Positions 1 through 6,435 of a stretch of DNA of 21,026 bases are shown here, piece after piece. This stretch comes from Spirochaetales bacterium. GTDB lineage: Bacteria; Spirochaetota; Spirochaetia; SZUA-6; DRHE01. The position numbers were made by a program, and so were the translations under genes. Under the pieces are notes generated by a model, which did no database searches, was not told the origin of the DNA, and saw nothing but the letters and a program-made list of their open reading frames with translations. The stretch covers positions 1 through 21,026 of the forward strand of contig JAFGQJ010000140.1 of the NCBI GenBank assembly GCA_016935715.1. Direction: 5' to 3'. Numbering within the stretch: position 1 is the stretch's first letter; every line of letters begins with the position of its first letter.

Positions 1-425
1 AGGTTTATGAAGCCGTTATCCCACTCGAACAGCCACATCCATATCAGGCAGACCGGGACGAAAGTCAGGACGACTGGAATGAAGATAACGGTTTCGTAGA
101 CGCTCTTGAAGCGGATCCTCTGATTGATGAGGTAGGCGAAGCCGAGCCCCAGCACGACGGAGAACAGGGTTGTGAACACGGTGAAGCTGATCGTGTTGAC
201 GAAGGCATTGTAGAAGATCTCATCCTTGAACAGGGTGAGGTAGTTCTTGATCCCCACGAAGGCTCCCACCCCGTCGATCAGATTCCAGTTGAAGAAGCTG
301 AAGACCAGAGTCTCGCCTATCGGTATGATGCGGATGACCAGAAAAGCCAGGAGCGTGGGGACGAGAACCGTGAGGATGAAGAGGGATTCCTCCCCCGGCT
401 TGAAGATGGACCTTCCCGTTTTCGT
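1..425 (-). CDS. Sugar ABC transporter permease, N-terminal part (cut by window edge)
   Basis: Inner-membrane permease of the MalF/UgpA type, which would form the sugar channel together with a second permease beyond the window edge. Three hydrophobic segments are visible: one near the N-terminus (around SLFILTVLVPTLLAFLVI), a second around NTISFTVFTTLFSVVLG, and a third around VIFIPVVLTFVPVCLIW. The segment FFNWNL followed by a GIKNY motif is typical of the periplasmic loop after the first helix in this family. The gene lies directly behind the binding-protein gene at 504-1802, the usual order. The reading frame is open back to the stop of that gene, but I find no ATG, GTG or TTG ahead of the first membrane helix. 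A perfect AGGAGG lies at 439-434 and an ACG codon follows at 425-423 with 8-base spacing, so I placed the start there. An ATT at 443 is an alternative. Family call firm, start uncertain. Confidence 0.8.
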
Positions 426-464
426 TGTCGCGGCCTCCTGAATCGAGCCTTGCCCTATGGAAGA

Positions 465-496
465 GCGGGGGGAGATTTGAGAGGCTCTCCCCCCGC
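465..496 (-). other. GC-rich hairpin between binding protein and permease genes
   Basis: An 11-base arm (GCGGGGGGAGA) and its exact complement enclose a 10-base loop between the stop of the binding-protein gene (504) and the permease ribosome site (439-434). No T-run follows on the minus strand, so it is not a classical terminator. In many sugar transporter operons a hairpin here protects the abundant binding-protein mRNA or attenuates the permease. That role is inference from position. Confidence 0.7.
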
Positions 497-503
497 GTCG
501 GTT

Positions 504-1802
504 CTACTCTCCGTAAAGACCGGCTTCCTTGAGGATCCCGTCCACGGTATCGGCAATCTTCTGGATCTCAGCCCGCGTCTTGGCCTGGTTGTCCAGCAGT
601 GAGCTGTCCCTGTAGACGTTGGCAAGTTGCTCGCCCATTTTGCCCATGATTTCGTTCTCCACGGTGAGGCGCTTCTGCCAGACGAACTCCAGATCCGGCG
701 GGTTCTCCACGCCTGCGAGCAGCTGGGCCTGGTTCTTGAGCAGGTTCTTGTAGTCCAGGTCTTTCCTCGTGGACAGCCATCCCGTATCCTCCACCATCTT
801 CGCCATCACCGGCTTCTGGTAGAAGAAGTTGACGAACTGCCATCCGGCCTGCTGGTTCTTGGAGAACTCGGGGACGAACATGTTGCGGGTAATGGCGAAG
901 GTGGCTCTTCGCTTGGATTTGGGCAGCGGAGCCGCATCGTAGTTGAGGTCGGGGCTGTTGTTCTCCAAGTAGGCGACCACCCACTGCTCCCGCTCGAACA
1001 TGGACGATTTCTCCGTGGCGAAGGAGTCGGCATCCTGGATGATCTTGAAATCCGTCACCTTGTGCTTGTACAGCAGATCGATGTAGAGCTTCAGCGCCTT
1101 GTAGCCGGCGTCGTTGTTGAAGCCATTGCGGTACTTGCCGTCACCGGCTTCCGTCAGGATGTCTCCGCCCTCAGGCAGCAGGCCCAGGGCCCAGAACTTT
1201 TCACTGGTTCCGGCGGGGTGGCCGGCGAAGCGCAGGGAGATTCCCGACCGGGTCACGTTGCCCTGGGAATCGTACTTGGTGAGCCTGGCGGCGTAGTCGA
1301 CCAGCTGCTCCATCGTGTCCGGAGCGGCCTTCAGCCCTGCTTCGGCGAAGTGGTCCTTGTTGTAATACAGGACCTCGCTGTAGAAGCAGAAGGGCACGCC
1401 CAGCATCTTGCCGTCGTAGAGCACGTCATGGAGGTACTCCTCGTTGACGCCTTTCATCACCTCGGCCTGGACCTCCGCGGGCACCTCCACGAAAAACTTT
1501 TCGGCGTAGGGGAAGGAGTGCACGCTGATCAGCTCGATGATGTCGGCCGCCGTTTTCGAGGGGATGGCGACTCCCAGCTTCTGATTCAGGTCGGAGAGGG
1601 CGAAGGTCTGCACCTCTACCTGGATGCCGGGGTTTTCCGCCTGGAAATCCGCCACCACCTCTTCATAGAACTCCTGGAGATCGGGATATCCGCTCCAGAG
1701 CGTGATCTGCGCTTCCTGCGGCTCACCCTGCCCGCCGGCAAAGACCAGGCCGGCGCAGAGGACCAGGAAGAACAGCACCGTGATTCGTTGAAGAATCTTC
1801 AT
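504..1802 (-). CDS. Sugar ABC transporter substrate-binding protein (extracellular family 1)
   Basis: Periplasmic solute-binding protein of the SBP_bac_1 / MalE-UgpB type, 432 residues, a usual family length. Residues 1-22 form an export signal: MKILQR, then a hydrophobic stretch, ending VFA with GGQGE as the likely mature N-terminus. A cysteine at residue 16 is preceded by leucine and does not make a good lipobox, so signal peptidase I cleavage is more likely than lipidation. The mature part opens with the family pattern ITLWSGYPD, followed by a segment like FQAENPGIQVEV, and the middle has the hinge segment MLGVPFCFYSEVLYYNKDHF. The substrate cannot be read from sequence; a carbohydrate is most likely. 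The start has a good AGGAGGG site 5 bases upstream. The gene heads an operon with the permease and faces the UroD-like gene across a shared regulatory region. Confidence 0.9.
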   Translation of the reverse strand: MKILQRITVLFFLVLCAGLVFAGGQGEPQEAQITLWSGYPDLQEFYEEVVADFQAENPGIQVEVQTFALSDLNQKLGVAIPSKTAADIIELISVHSFPYAEKFFVEVPAEVQAEVMKGVNEEYLHDVLYDGKMLGVPFCFYSEVLYYNKDHFAEAGLKAAPDTMEQLVDYAARLTKYDSQGNVTRSGISLRFAGHPAGTSEKFWALGLLPEGGDILTEAGDGKYRNGFNNDAGYKALKLYIDLLYKHKVTDFKIIQDADSFATEKSSMFEREQWVVAYLENNSPDLNYDAAPLPKSKRRATFAITRNMFVPEFSKNQQAGWQFVNFFYQKPVMAKMVEDTGWLSTRKDLDYKNLLKNQAQLLAGVENPPDLEFVWQKRLTVENEIMGKMGEQLANVYRDSSLLDNQAKTRAEIQKIADTVDGILKEAGLYGE

Positions 1803-1829
1803 TGTTCCCTCCTAACTTGGAAATAAATT

Positions 1830-1860
1830 ATCAAAGAACCCATGGGGTTCGCGCTTTGAT
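1830..1860. promoter_or_regulatory. Nested palindrome, candidate operator
   Basis: ATCAAA at 1830-1835 and TTTGAT at 1855-1860 are complementary. Inside them GAACCC and GGGTTC form a perfect inner dyad around ATG at 1836-1850. The site lies in the predicted 5' leader of the binding-protein mRNA, 27 bases before its ATG, and ends 2 bases before the -35 box of the predicted plus-strand promoter. It could be a repressor operator serving both divergent genes, or an mRNA hairpin. I cannot name the regulator. Confidence 0.45.
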
Positions 1861-1862
1861 CC

Positions 1863-1892
1863 TTGACCGTCATGCAGAAATACCTGTATACG
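1863..1892 (+). promoter_or_regulatory. Predicted promoter for the UroD-family gene
   Basis: TTGACC at 1863-1868, an 18-base spacer, then TATACG at 1887-1892, directly preceded by TG. Transcription would start near 1899, about 70 bases before the ATG at 1968. The -10 box overlaps the -10 box of the opposite promoter by two bases, so the two would compete for polymerase. Confidence 0.35.
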
Positions 1893-1920
1893 AATAGCAT
1901 TTAGCAGAGACACCTGTCAA
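1891..1920 (-). promoter_or_regulatory. Predicted promoter for the sugar transporter operon
   Basis: On the minus strand a perfect TTGACA lies at 1920-1915, followed by an 18-base spacer and TATTCG at 1896-1891 with TGC just ahead of it, like an extended -10. The -10 match is weak (3 of 6). The start point would be near 1884, leaving an untranslated leader of about 80 bases that contains the nested palindrome. Confidence 0.4.
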
Positions 1921-1967
1921 GGCGATGCTCTGTGTCCGAACACTGCAGCCCGCGTGAGAGAGATACG

Positions 1968-3062
1968 ATGAAAAGTCACGATCGAAATCCGCTGATACAG
2001 GCACCGCCGCTCCCGGCGGATGTGGTTCTGCATCCGTCCTGGTGGTTCGTCAACGAAGGCATCACCTTTGATGAAGATTTCTTCTACCACCCCAAAAAAC
2101 GAGTGGAATGCGAACAGCAGATGGAACGGGCCCTGTTCGAGCGCTGGGGAAAATACGGCCTCGGTTCCGATCGAGACCGCAGGATACCGCTGATCGGGGC
2201 GGTTCATCTGGCCGCGGGATTCATGATTTCCGAGATGCTCGGGTGCAAGGTGCAGTACCGCCAGGACGCGGCTCCTGAGGTTCTGTGTGCGCAGAGGGAA
2301 TCCCTGGAACTAGACATCGGAGAGGCGTTCGAGAGCGGGGTGTTCAAGAAATTCGACGCCCTGAGGGAAGCCCTGAAAGCCGAGTTCGGCTATATAAAAG
2401 GGGATGTGAATTGGGCGGGGGTGTTGAACGTCGCCATGGATCTGCGGGGCGAGCGGATCTTCCTCGACATGTTCGAAAGCCCGGATGAGGTGAAGGGGCT
2501 TTTTTCGAAGATCGCCGCGCTCCTGGAGAAGTTCGTTGTGGGGATCCAGAAGGAAACGGGATCTTCCTCGATATCGGTCAACAGAAACGTCCGTCATATA
2601 GCGAAGCCCGTGTTCCTGCCGTCGCAATGTTCGCACACGATGATCTCCACCGAGCACTACGAGCAGTTCCTACTGGACCATGACCTGCAGTGGAGCGGCA
2701 GGCACCGCCCGTACGGCATACACTACTGCGGGCCGGACGTGCACAGACACATCGGGGCCCTGCTCAAGATTCCTCACCTCGATTTTCTGGACGTGGGGTG
2801 GGGAGGGAATGTCGGAGAGCTGCGGACCAATCTGCCCGCCACATTCCTCAATATCCGGCTGAGCCCGGTGGAGCTGATCCGCCGCAGCTGTGAGGAGATC
2901 GAAGAAGCCATCAGGGCACTGGTCCGCGATTCCGGCAATCCCCTGCTGACCGGGGTGTGCTGCATCAACATCGATCATCAGGTGAGCGAGGAAAAGATCA
3001 CCACGATCTTCGCGACGGTGAGGGAGCTGCGCAAAGAGCTGCAGTCGGCGCATCGGCCTTAG
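1968..3062 (+). CDS. UroD-family protein, probable zinc-dependent corrinoid-type methyltransferase
   Basis: A 364-residue member of the uroporphyrinogen decarboxylase fold family (PF01208). It resembles the methyltransferase branch (MtaA/CmuA type) more than true HemE: HYC at residues 252-254 and a cysteine at 331 or 332 (GVCC) match the His-x-Cys...Cys zinc-ligand pattern that activates a thiol for methyl transfer. Other family-like stretches are WAGVLNVAMDLRG around 149-161 and the MISTEHYEQF segment around 225-234. It stands alone, with no corrinoid protein or methyltransferase partner nearby, and its only close neighbour is a divergent sugar transporter, so substrate and role are unknown. 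I chose the ATG at 1968 with GAGAG about 7 bases upstream; a GTG at 1932 would add 12 residues. Its stop codon overlaps the stop of the convergent nth gene by 4 bases. Confidence 0.75.
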   Translation: MKSHDRNPLIQAPPLPADVVLHPSWWFVNEGITFDEDFFYHPKKRVECEQQMERALFERWGKYGLGSDRDRRIPLIGAVHLAAGFMISEMLGCKVQYRQDAAPEVLCAQRESLELDIGEAFESGVFKKFDALREALKAEFGYIKGDVNWAGVLNVAMDLRGERIFLDMFESPDEVKGLFSKIAALLEKFVVGIQKETGSSSISVNRNVRHIAKPVFLPSQCSHTMISTEHYEQFLLDHDLQWSGRHRPYGIHYCGPDVHRHIGALLKIPHLDFLDVGWGGNVGELRTNLPATFLNIRLSPVELIRRSCEEIEEAIRALVRDSGNPLLTGVCCINIDHQVSEEKITTIFATVRELRKELQSAHRP

Positions 3063-3709
3063 CGGCTGCGTTCCACCCCGATGCGGGGACAGTGCCTTCG
3101 AACCGGACAGCGGGAGCAGAACGGGCTGAGCGGCGTGCAGAGCATCTGCCCGAAGCGCACCAGCAGCTCGTTGATCGGAATCCAGTACTCCCGCGGCAGG
3201 ACGCTCTCCAGTGCGACCTCGGTCTGTTCCGGCGTCTTGGTGTGCACCCAGCCGAGGCGGTTGGAGATCCGGTGCACGTGCGTGTCCACGCAGATCCCGT
3301 CCAGACCGTAGCCCAGGTTGCGCACCAGATTGGCGGTCTTGCGCCCCACTCCGGGAAGCTCCAGCAGCTGCTCCATGCCTTCCGGTACGCGGCCGGCGTG
3401 CCGGCTGACGAGCTGTTCGGCCATGCGTTTGAGGTTCTTCGCCTTGGTGTTGTAGAAGCCGGCAGGGAAGATCAGCTCCGCGATTTCCTTCTCCTCCATC
3501 CGGGCCAGATCCCGCGGCGCGGGCGCCCGCCTCAACAGGCGTTCGGAGGCGGCGGCGGTCACCTGGTCCTTCGTGCGCAGGGAGATCATCGTGGACACCA
3601 GAATGGAGAAGGGGTCCCGTCTGCGCTCGGCCACCTCCGAAACCGATGGAAGAGGCGAGCCCTCCACGTATTCCCGGAGGGTGCCGATGAGCAGCTGCAG
3701 GGAGTTCAA
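3059..3709 (-). CDS. nth: Endonuclease III, DNA glycosylase/AP lyase
   Basis: Base-excision repair enzyme that removes oxidised pyrimidines and cleaves the abasic site. The 216-residue length is normal. The helix-hairpin-helix LPGVGRKTANLV lies at 118-129 and contains the catalytic Lys124; the catalytic Asp142 is in VDTHVHRI. The four iron-sulfur cysteines C191, C198, C201 and C207 show the expected spacing of 6, 2 and 5. The segment STMISLRTKD at 39-48 replaces the LSAQATD of the E. coli enzyme, as in many non-proteobacterial homologues. The start is TTG, with GGAGG 4 bases upstream, and it overlaps the ispF stop by 4 bases (TTGA). It is the last gene of the carD-ispD-ispF-nth run. I see no terminator behind it; its end overlaps the UroD-like gene. 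Confidence 0.95.
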   Translation of the reverse strand: MNSLQLLIGTLREYVEGSPLPSVSEVAERRRDPFSILVSTMISLRTKDQVTAAASERLLRRAPAPRDLARMEEKEIAELIFPAGFYNTKAKNLKRMAEQLVSRHAGRVPEGMEQLLELPGVGRKTANLVRNLGYGLDGICVDTHVHRISNRLGWVHTKTPEQTEVALESVLPREYWIPINELLVRFGQMLCTPLSPFCSRCPVRRHCPRIGVERSR

Positions 3710-4179
3710 CTTTCCTCCACCAGAACCACGGCGTAGGCCTCGACGGCCCGTCCCCGTCCGGTTGGACCCAGCCCTTCCTTGGTCTTCGCCTTCACCGAGA
3801 TCGCCGCAGCGGGGATACCCATATCCGCACTGAGACTGCTCCGCATCCGGTCGATGTACGGGGCAAGCCGGGGGGACTCGATGATGATCGTCGAGTCCGC
3901 GTTTCGCGGGCGGAATCCCGCCTCCGACAGGATGCGGAGTGTCCGTCCCAGCAGGATCCGGCTGGAGATGTCGCGAAACTGCTCATCCGAGGGAGGGAAG
4001 TGCCTGCCGATGTCCCCGAGCGCGCAGGCACCCAGCAGGGCGTCGATCAGAGCATGGATCAGAGCGTCCCCGTCCGAATGAGCTTCCGGACCCAGCCCGT
4101 TCGGAATGTGGACGCCCCCGAGCACCAGGGCGCGGCCGGGTACCAGGTTGTGGCAGTCGTAACCGAAACCGATCCTCAT
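3706..4179 (-). CDS. ispF: 2-C-methyl-D-erythritol 2,4-cyclodiphosphate synthase
   Basis: MEP-pathway enzyme converting CDP-methylerythritol phosphate to the cyclic diphosphate with loss of CMP; the family works as a trimer. At 157 residues it has normal length. The metal ligands D8, H10 and H42 occupy the standard positions (GFGYDCH at the start, DALIHAL later). SDGD at 35-38, the DIGRHFPPSD motif at 56-65 and the KAKTKEGLG loop near the C-terminus are all present. The usual DVH is DCH here, a mild change next to the metal site. The ATG overlaps the ispD stop as ATGA. AAGGAGG lies about 13 bases upstream, rather far, so translation is probably coupled to ispD. Confidence 0.96.
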   Translation of the reverse strand: MRIGFGYDCHNLVPGRALVLGGVHIPNGLGPEAHSDGDALIHALIDALLGACALGDIGRHFPPSDEQFRDISSRILLGRTLRILSEAGFRPRNADSTIIIESPRLAPYIDRMRSSLSADMGIPAAAISVKAKTKEGLGPTGRGRAVEAYAVVLVEES

Positions 4180-4844
4180 GGCGCCTGTAAATCCTCCTTG
4201 AACGTGATTTTCCTGTTCCGGCGCTGTCCGGCGACGGTGAATACGGCGGACCAGTAGGCGGCGTACAGCTCGGCATCGTCGACGAACAGGTGGGGATTGC
4301 CCCTTGCCCTCCGGTGCGCATCCAGGATGCGCCGGTAGAGGAATCCCTGCGGCGTTTGGGCGAGCTTGAGTCTGTCTCTAGGCAGATCCTCTATGATCAG
4401 TCCCGACGGTCCCACGCGCTTGGGCGCCTCGTTTGCCTCCAGCACCGGGATGCAGGCGCCCCACCTGCGCGTTCCCTCCAGCACCCTGTCGATCAGCGCT
4501 CGGTCGATCCAGGGACGCGCGCCGTCGTGGATCAAAACGATTTCCGGGGGACGGTCCCGCAGGGATTCCAAGCCAAGTCGTACCGACTCCTGCCGGCTGC
4601 TTCCTCCGGCCACCATGCGGACTGGCCGGCCATGGTTCAGGGTCTGGAGAATCTTCCGTACTTTCGGGATGTCCTTCTCCGGCAGGGTGACGACGATCTG
4701 CAGGGGAGGTTCCACCTCCAGGAACGCCTGCACCGTCCAGCTCAGAACCGGCCGGCCGTCCAGTTGGGCGTATTCCTTCTTTTGCTCATCCTTCCAGCGT
4801 CTGCTGGACCCTGCTGCGGTAATGAGCACCGCATCGCAGCTCAA
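4176..4844 (-). CDS. ispD: 2-C-methyl-D-erythritol 4-phosphate cytidylyltransferase
   Basis: MEP-pathway enzyme joining CTP and methylerythritol phosphate. The 222-residue protein starts MSCDAVLITAAGSSRRW, the nucleotide-binding AAGxSxR loop, followed by a lysine pair and EYAQLDGRPVLSW. LIHDGARPWI, AQTPQGFLY and a VDDAELY segment are the family's later motifs, and the protein ends KITFKEDLQAP. An open frame continues upstream to 5075, but that part lies inside carD in another frame and is highly charged without family similarity. I therefore start at the TTG at 4844, where GGAGG sits 4 bases before it and the codon overlaps the carD stop as TTGA. The acidic residue of the usual TDDA motif is kept as VDDA. 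Second gene of the run. Confidence 0.93.
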   Translation of the reverse strand: MSCDAVLITAAGSSRRWKDEQKKEYAQLDGRPVLSWTVQAFLEVEPPLQIVVTLPEKDIPKVRKILQTLNHGRPVRMVAGGSSRQESVRLGLESLRDRPPEIVLIHDGARPWIDRALIDRVLEGTRRWGACIPVLEANEAPKRVGPSGLIIEDLPRDRLKLAQTPQGFLYRRILDAHRRARGNPHLFVDDAELYAAYWSAVFTVAGQRRNRKITFKEDLQAP

Positions 4845-5638
4845 TTCACCTCCATCTTGCTCAACACCAGCTCCTCGACCTCTTCCTTGTCCTTCTGAAG
4901 TGAGAAGGATATCTCGTCCACGAGGAGCTTCAAGGCGCTGTCGTACAACTTCCGCTCCAGTATCGGAAGCTCTTTGATCCTGCTGCGGTGATAGAGAGCG
5001 CGAACGACCGTGGCGATGTCCAGCACGCTGCCCTTTTTCAACAGGTCGAGGTTGTTCTGGTAGCGGGCTTTCCAATCCGTCGGCACCGGTTCGTAGTCCT
5101 CGGAGATGAGCTTGAGTGCCTTGTTGGCCTGCCGCCTGTCCACGATCGGCCTGATTCCCAGCTCATCCGCCTTGTCGACCGGAACCATGATCGTCATGTC
5201 CGATACTTCCAGGTAGATGATGTAGTACAGGAGCTTCGTGCTGCGAAAGACTCGTTCCTCGATCGAAGTGATCTGTCCGACGCCCTGGAGAGGATATACG
5301 ATCTCCTGCCCCTGCTTGTACCTCAACTTCCGGCCGCGGGCTCTACGGGAGTTCGTTCTGGCGGTGCTCTTGGCCGCCTTCGCCTCGGTGGAGGATCTGC
5401 TCTTGCCCCTGGCGGAAGCCTTCTTCGATGTTGCCCTAGCCGCCGCCTTGGAAGTCGATTTCGCAATCGGCTTGGCAGTCGACCCGGATGCGGCGCTCTT
5501 CCTGGCGGAAGCGGTCTTCGCTCCGGAGGCGCTCTTTGCAGCTTTGGCGCTGCCCTTGGTCGAAGCTTTTTTCTTTGTTTTGGAATCTTCCGATGTCGTT
5601 GTTTTGGTCCGGGAAGGTTTCTTTGAAGATCTGGCCAT
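4841..5638 (-). CDS. carD: CarD/CdnL-type RNA polymerase-binding regulator with histone H1-like tail
   Basis: Transcription factor of 265 residues. Residues 106-265 form a CarD_CdnL domain: YKQGQEIVYPLQGVGQI, then a beta-rich RNA polymerase-binding part (LLYYIIYLEVSDMTIMVPVDKADELGIRP) and a helical C-terminal part. This family binds the RNA polymerase beta subunit and stabilises open promoter complexes. Residues 1-105 are a low-complexity extension made almost only of Lys, Ala, Ser, Arg and Thr, like the tail of histone H1 or bacterial Hc1/AlgP-like proteins. Such a tail would bind DNA without sequence preference. CarD proteins are usually about 160 residues, so this is a clear extension. I start at ATG 5638. 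An in-frame TTG at 5677 is the -35 box of the promoter rather than a start. There is no Shine-Dalgarno sequence. First gene of the carD-ispD-ispF-nth run. Confidence 0.9.
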   Translation of the reverse strand: MARSSKKPSRTKTTTSEDSKTKKKASTKGSAKAAKSASGAKTASARKSAASGSTAKPIAKSTSKAAARATSKKASARGKSRSSTEAKAAKSTARTNSRRARGRKLRYKQGQEIVYPLQGVGQITSIEERVFRSTKLLYYIIYLEVSDMTIMVPVDKADELGIRPIVDRRQANKALKLISEDYEPVPTDWKARYQNNLDLLKKGSVLDIATVVRALYHRSRIKELPILERKLYDSALKLLVDEISFSLQKDKEEVEELVLSKMEVN

Positions 5639-5648
5639 TATGGGGGAA

Positions 5649-5677
5649 ATAATACAAAAAAAGGGAAACGTAGTCAA
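5649..5677 (-). promoter_or_regulatory. Strong predicted promoter of carD, leaderless arrangement
   Basis: On the minus strand TTGACT at 5677-5672, exactly 17 bases, then TATTAT at 5654-5649. Both boxes match the housekeeping consensus at 5 of 6 positions. A start 7-8 bases downstream falls at 5642-5641, only 3-4 bases before the ATG at 5638, so the mRNA would have almost no leader. This agrees with the lack of a ribosome site. Confidence 0.7.
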
Positions 5678-5721
5678 AGGAGGAGGATTCGGTTCATAAT
5701 GGTGCCGGGTGCGAACCGGTT

Positions 5722-6435
5722 ATGAAGGTCAAGAAGCTTCTGTCCCTGCTGGCTTTTCCCTGCCTGTTCCTCGCACTGATCGTCCTGGCCTTTGCGCTGC
5801 GCAGGCAGCTGTTGACTCTGTTCAGCTCACCCCAGGCAATGCGGGAGTGGATCCGTCTCACCGGGGTCGTCGCCCCTCTGGTCTTCGTGGCCGTACAGGC
5901 CTTCCAGGTGGTATTTTTTTTCGTTCCCGGTGAGATCCCCCAGGTGGCCGGAGGCTACATGTTCGGGCTGTGGCTGGGTACCGCTCTGTCGATCGCCGGA
6001 ATCACGCTGGGGGCGATCTTCAATTTCATGATCGCCCGTGCTCTCGGCATCCCGTTCGTCAATGCCCTGTTCGCGCCTGAGAAAGTGCAGAGGGCGCGGA
6101 GAATCGCCAATTCCCCGAAAGCCAGGCTGTCCTTCTTTCTGTTCTTTCTGATACCCGGTATCCCGAAGGATATCCTCTGCTACGTGGCCGGACTGTCGGT
6201 CATGAAACTTCCCGTTTTCCTGCTTTTCTCAACTCTGGGAAGGATTCCCGGGATCGTCGGCAGCGCCCTGATCGGGGACGCTGCGGCGGACAGGCGCTGG
6301 ATCCTGGCCGGGACGATACTGTTCGTTGCGATCGTGTTGTTCGTGACCGGTTTTCTGTTTCGAGATCGGATCCAGCGGCTGCTGGAGGTACTCAGTCGCA
6401 GGCGATCGAGGATGCGGGATAAGAGGAAGAGCTAG
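5722..6435 (+). CDS. TVP38/TMEM64-family (VTT domain) inner-membrane protein
   Basis: A 237-residue polytopic membrane protein. A first hydrophobic helix covers about residues 5-25. The VTT/DedA-like core contains FFFVPGEIPQVAGGYMFG, a glycine-rich re-entrant-like segment, then GITLGAIFNFMIARALG and FLIPGIPKDILCYVAGLS. A last helix lies at about 195-215, followed by a very basic tail (RRRSRMRDKRKS). VTT proteins act in membrane homeostasis, some as lipid scramblases or undecaprenyl-phosphate carriers; which applies here cannot be read. The start at 5722 has no good ribosome site. A strong GGAGGAGG at 5679-5686 is too far away, and an eight-codon frame at 5699 ends on this ATG. The 3' end overlaps the convergent peptide-binding-protein gene by 44 bases. 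Confidence 0.85.
   Translation: MKVKKLLSLLAFPCLFLALIVLAFALRRQLLTLFSSPQAMREWIRLTGVVAPLVFVAVQAFQVVFFFVPGEIPQVAGGYMFGLWLGTALSIAGITLGAIFNFMIARALGIPFVNALFAPEKVQRARRIANSPKARLSFFLFFLIPGIPKDILCYVAGLSVMKLPVFLLFSTLGRIPGIVGSALIGDAAADRRWILAGTILFVAIVLFVTGFLFRDRIQRLLEVLSRRRSRMRDKRKS

Noticed and set aside
627..1826. Long open frame opposite the sugar-binding protein
   Set aside because: Antisense shadow in G+C-rich coding DNA. The opposite strand encodes a clear family protein, and this frame shows no known motif.
2391..2400. TATATAAAAG, promoter-like
   Set aside because: Inside the UroD-family coding region with no gene start after it.
4845..5075. Upstream extension of ispD
   Set aside because: Lies inside carD; the IspD fold begins at TTG 4844, which has GGAGG in front.
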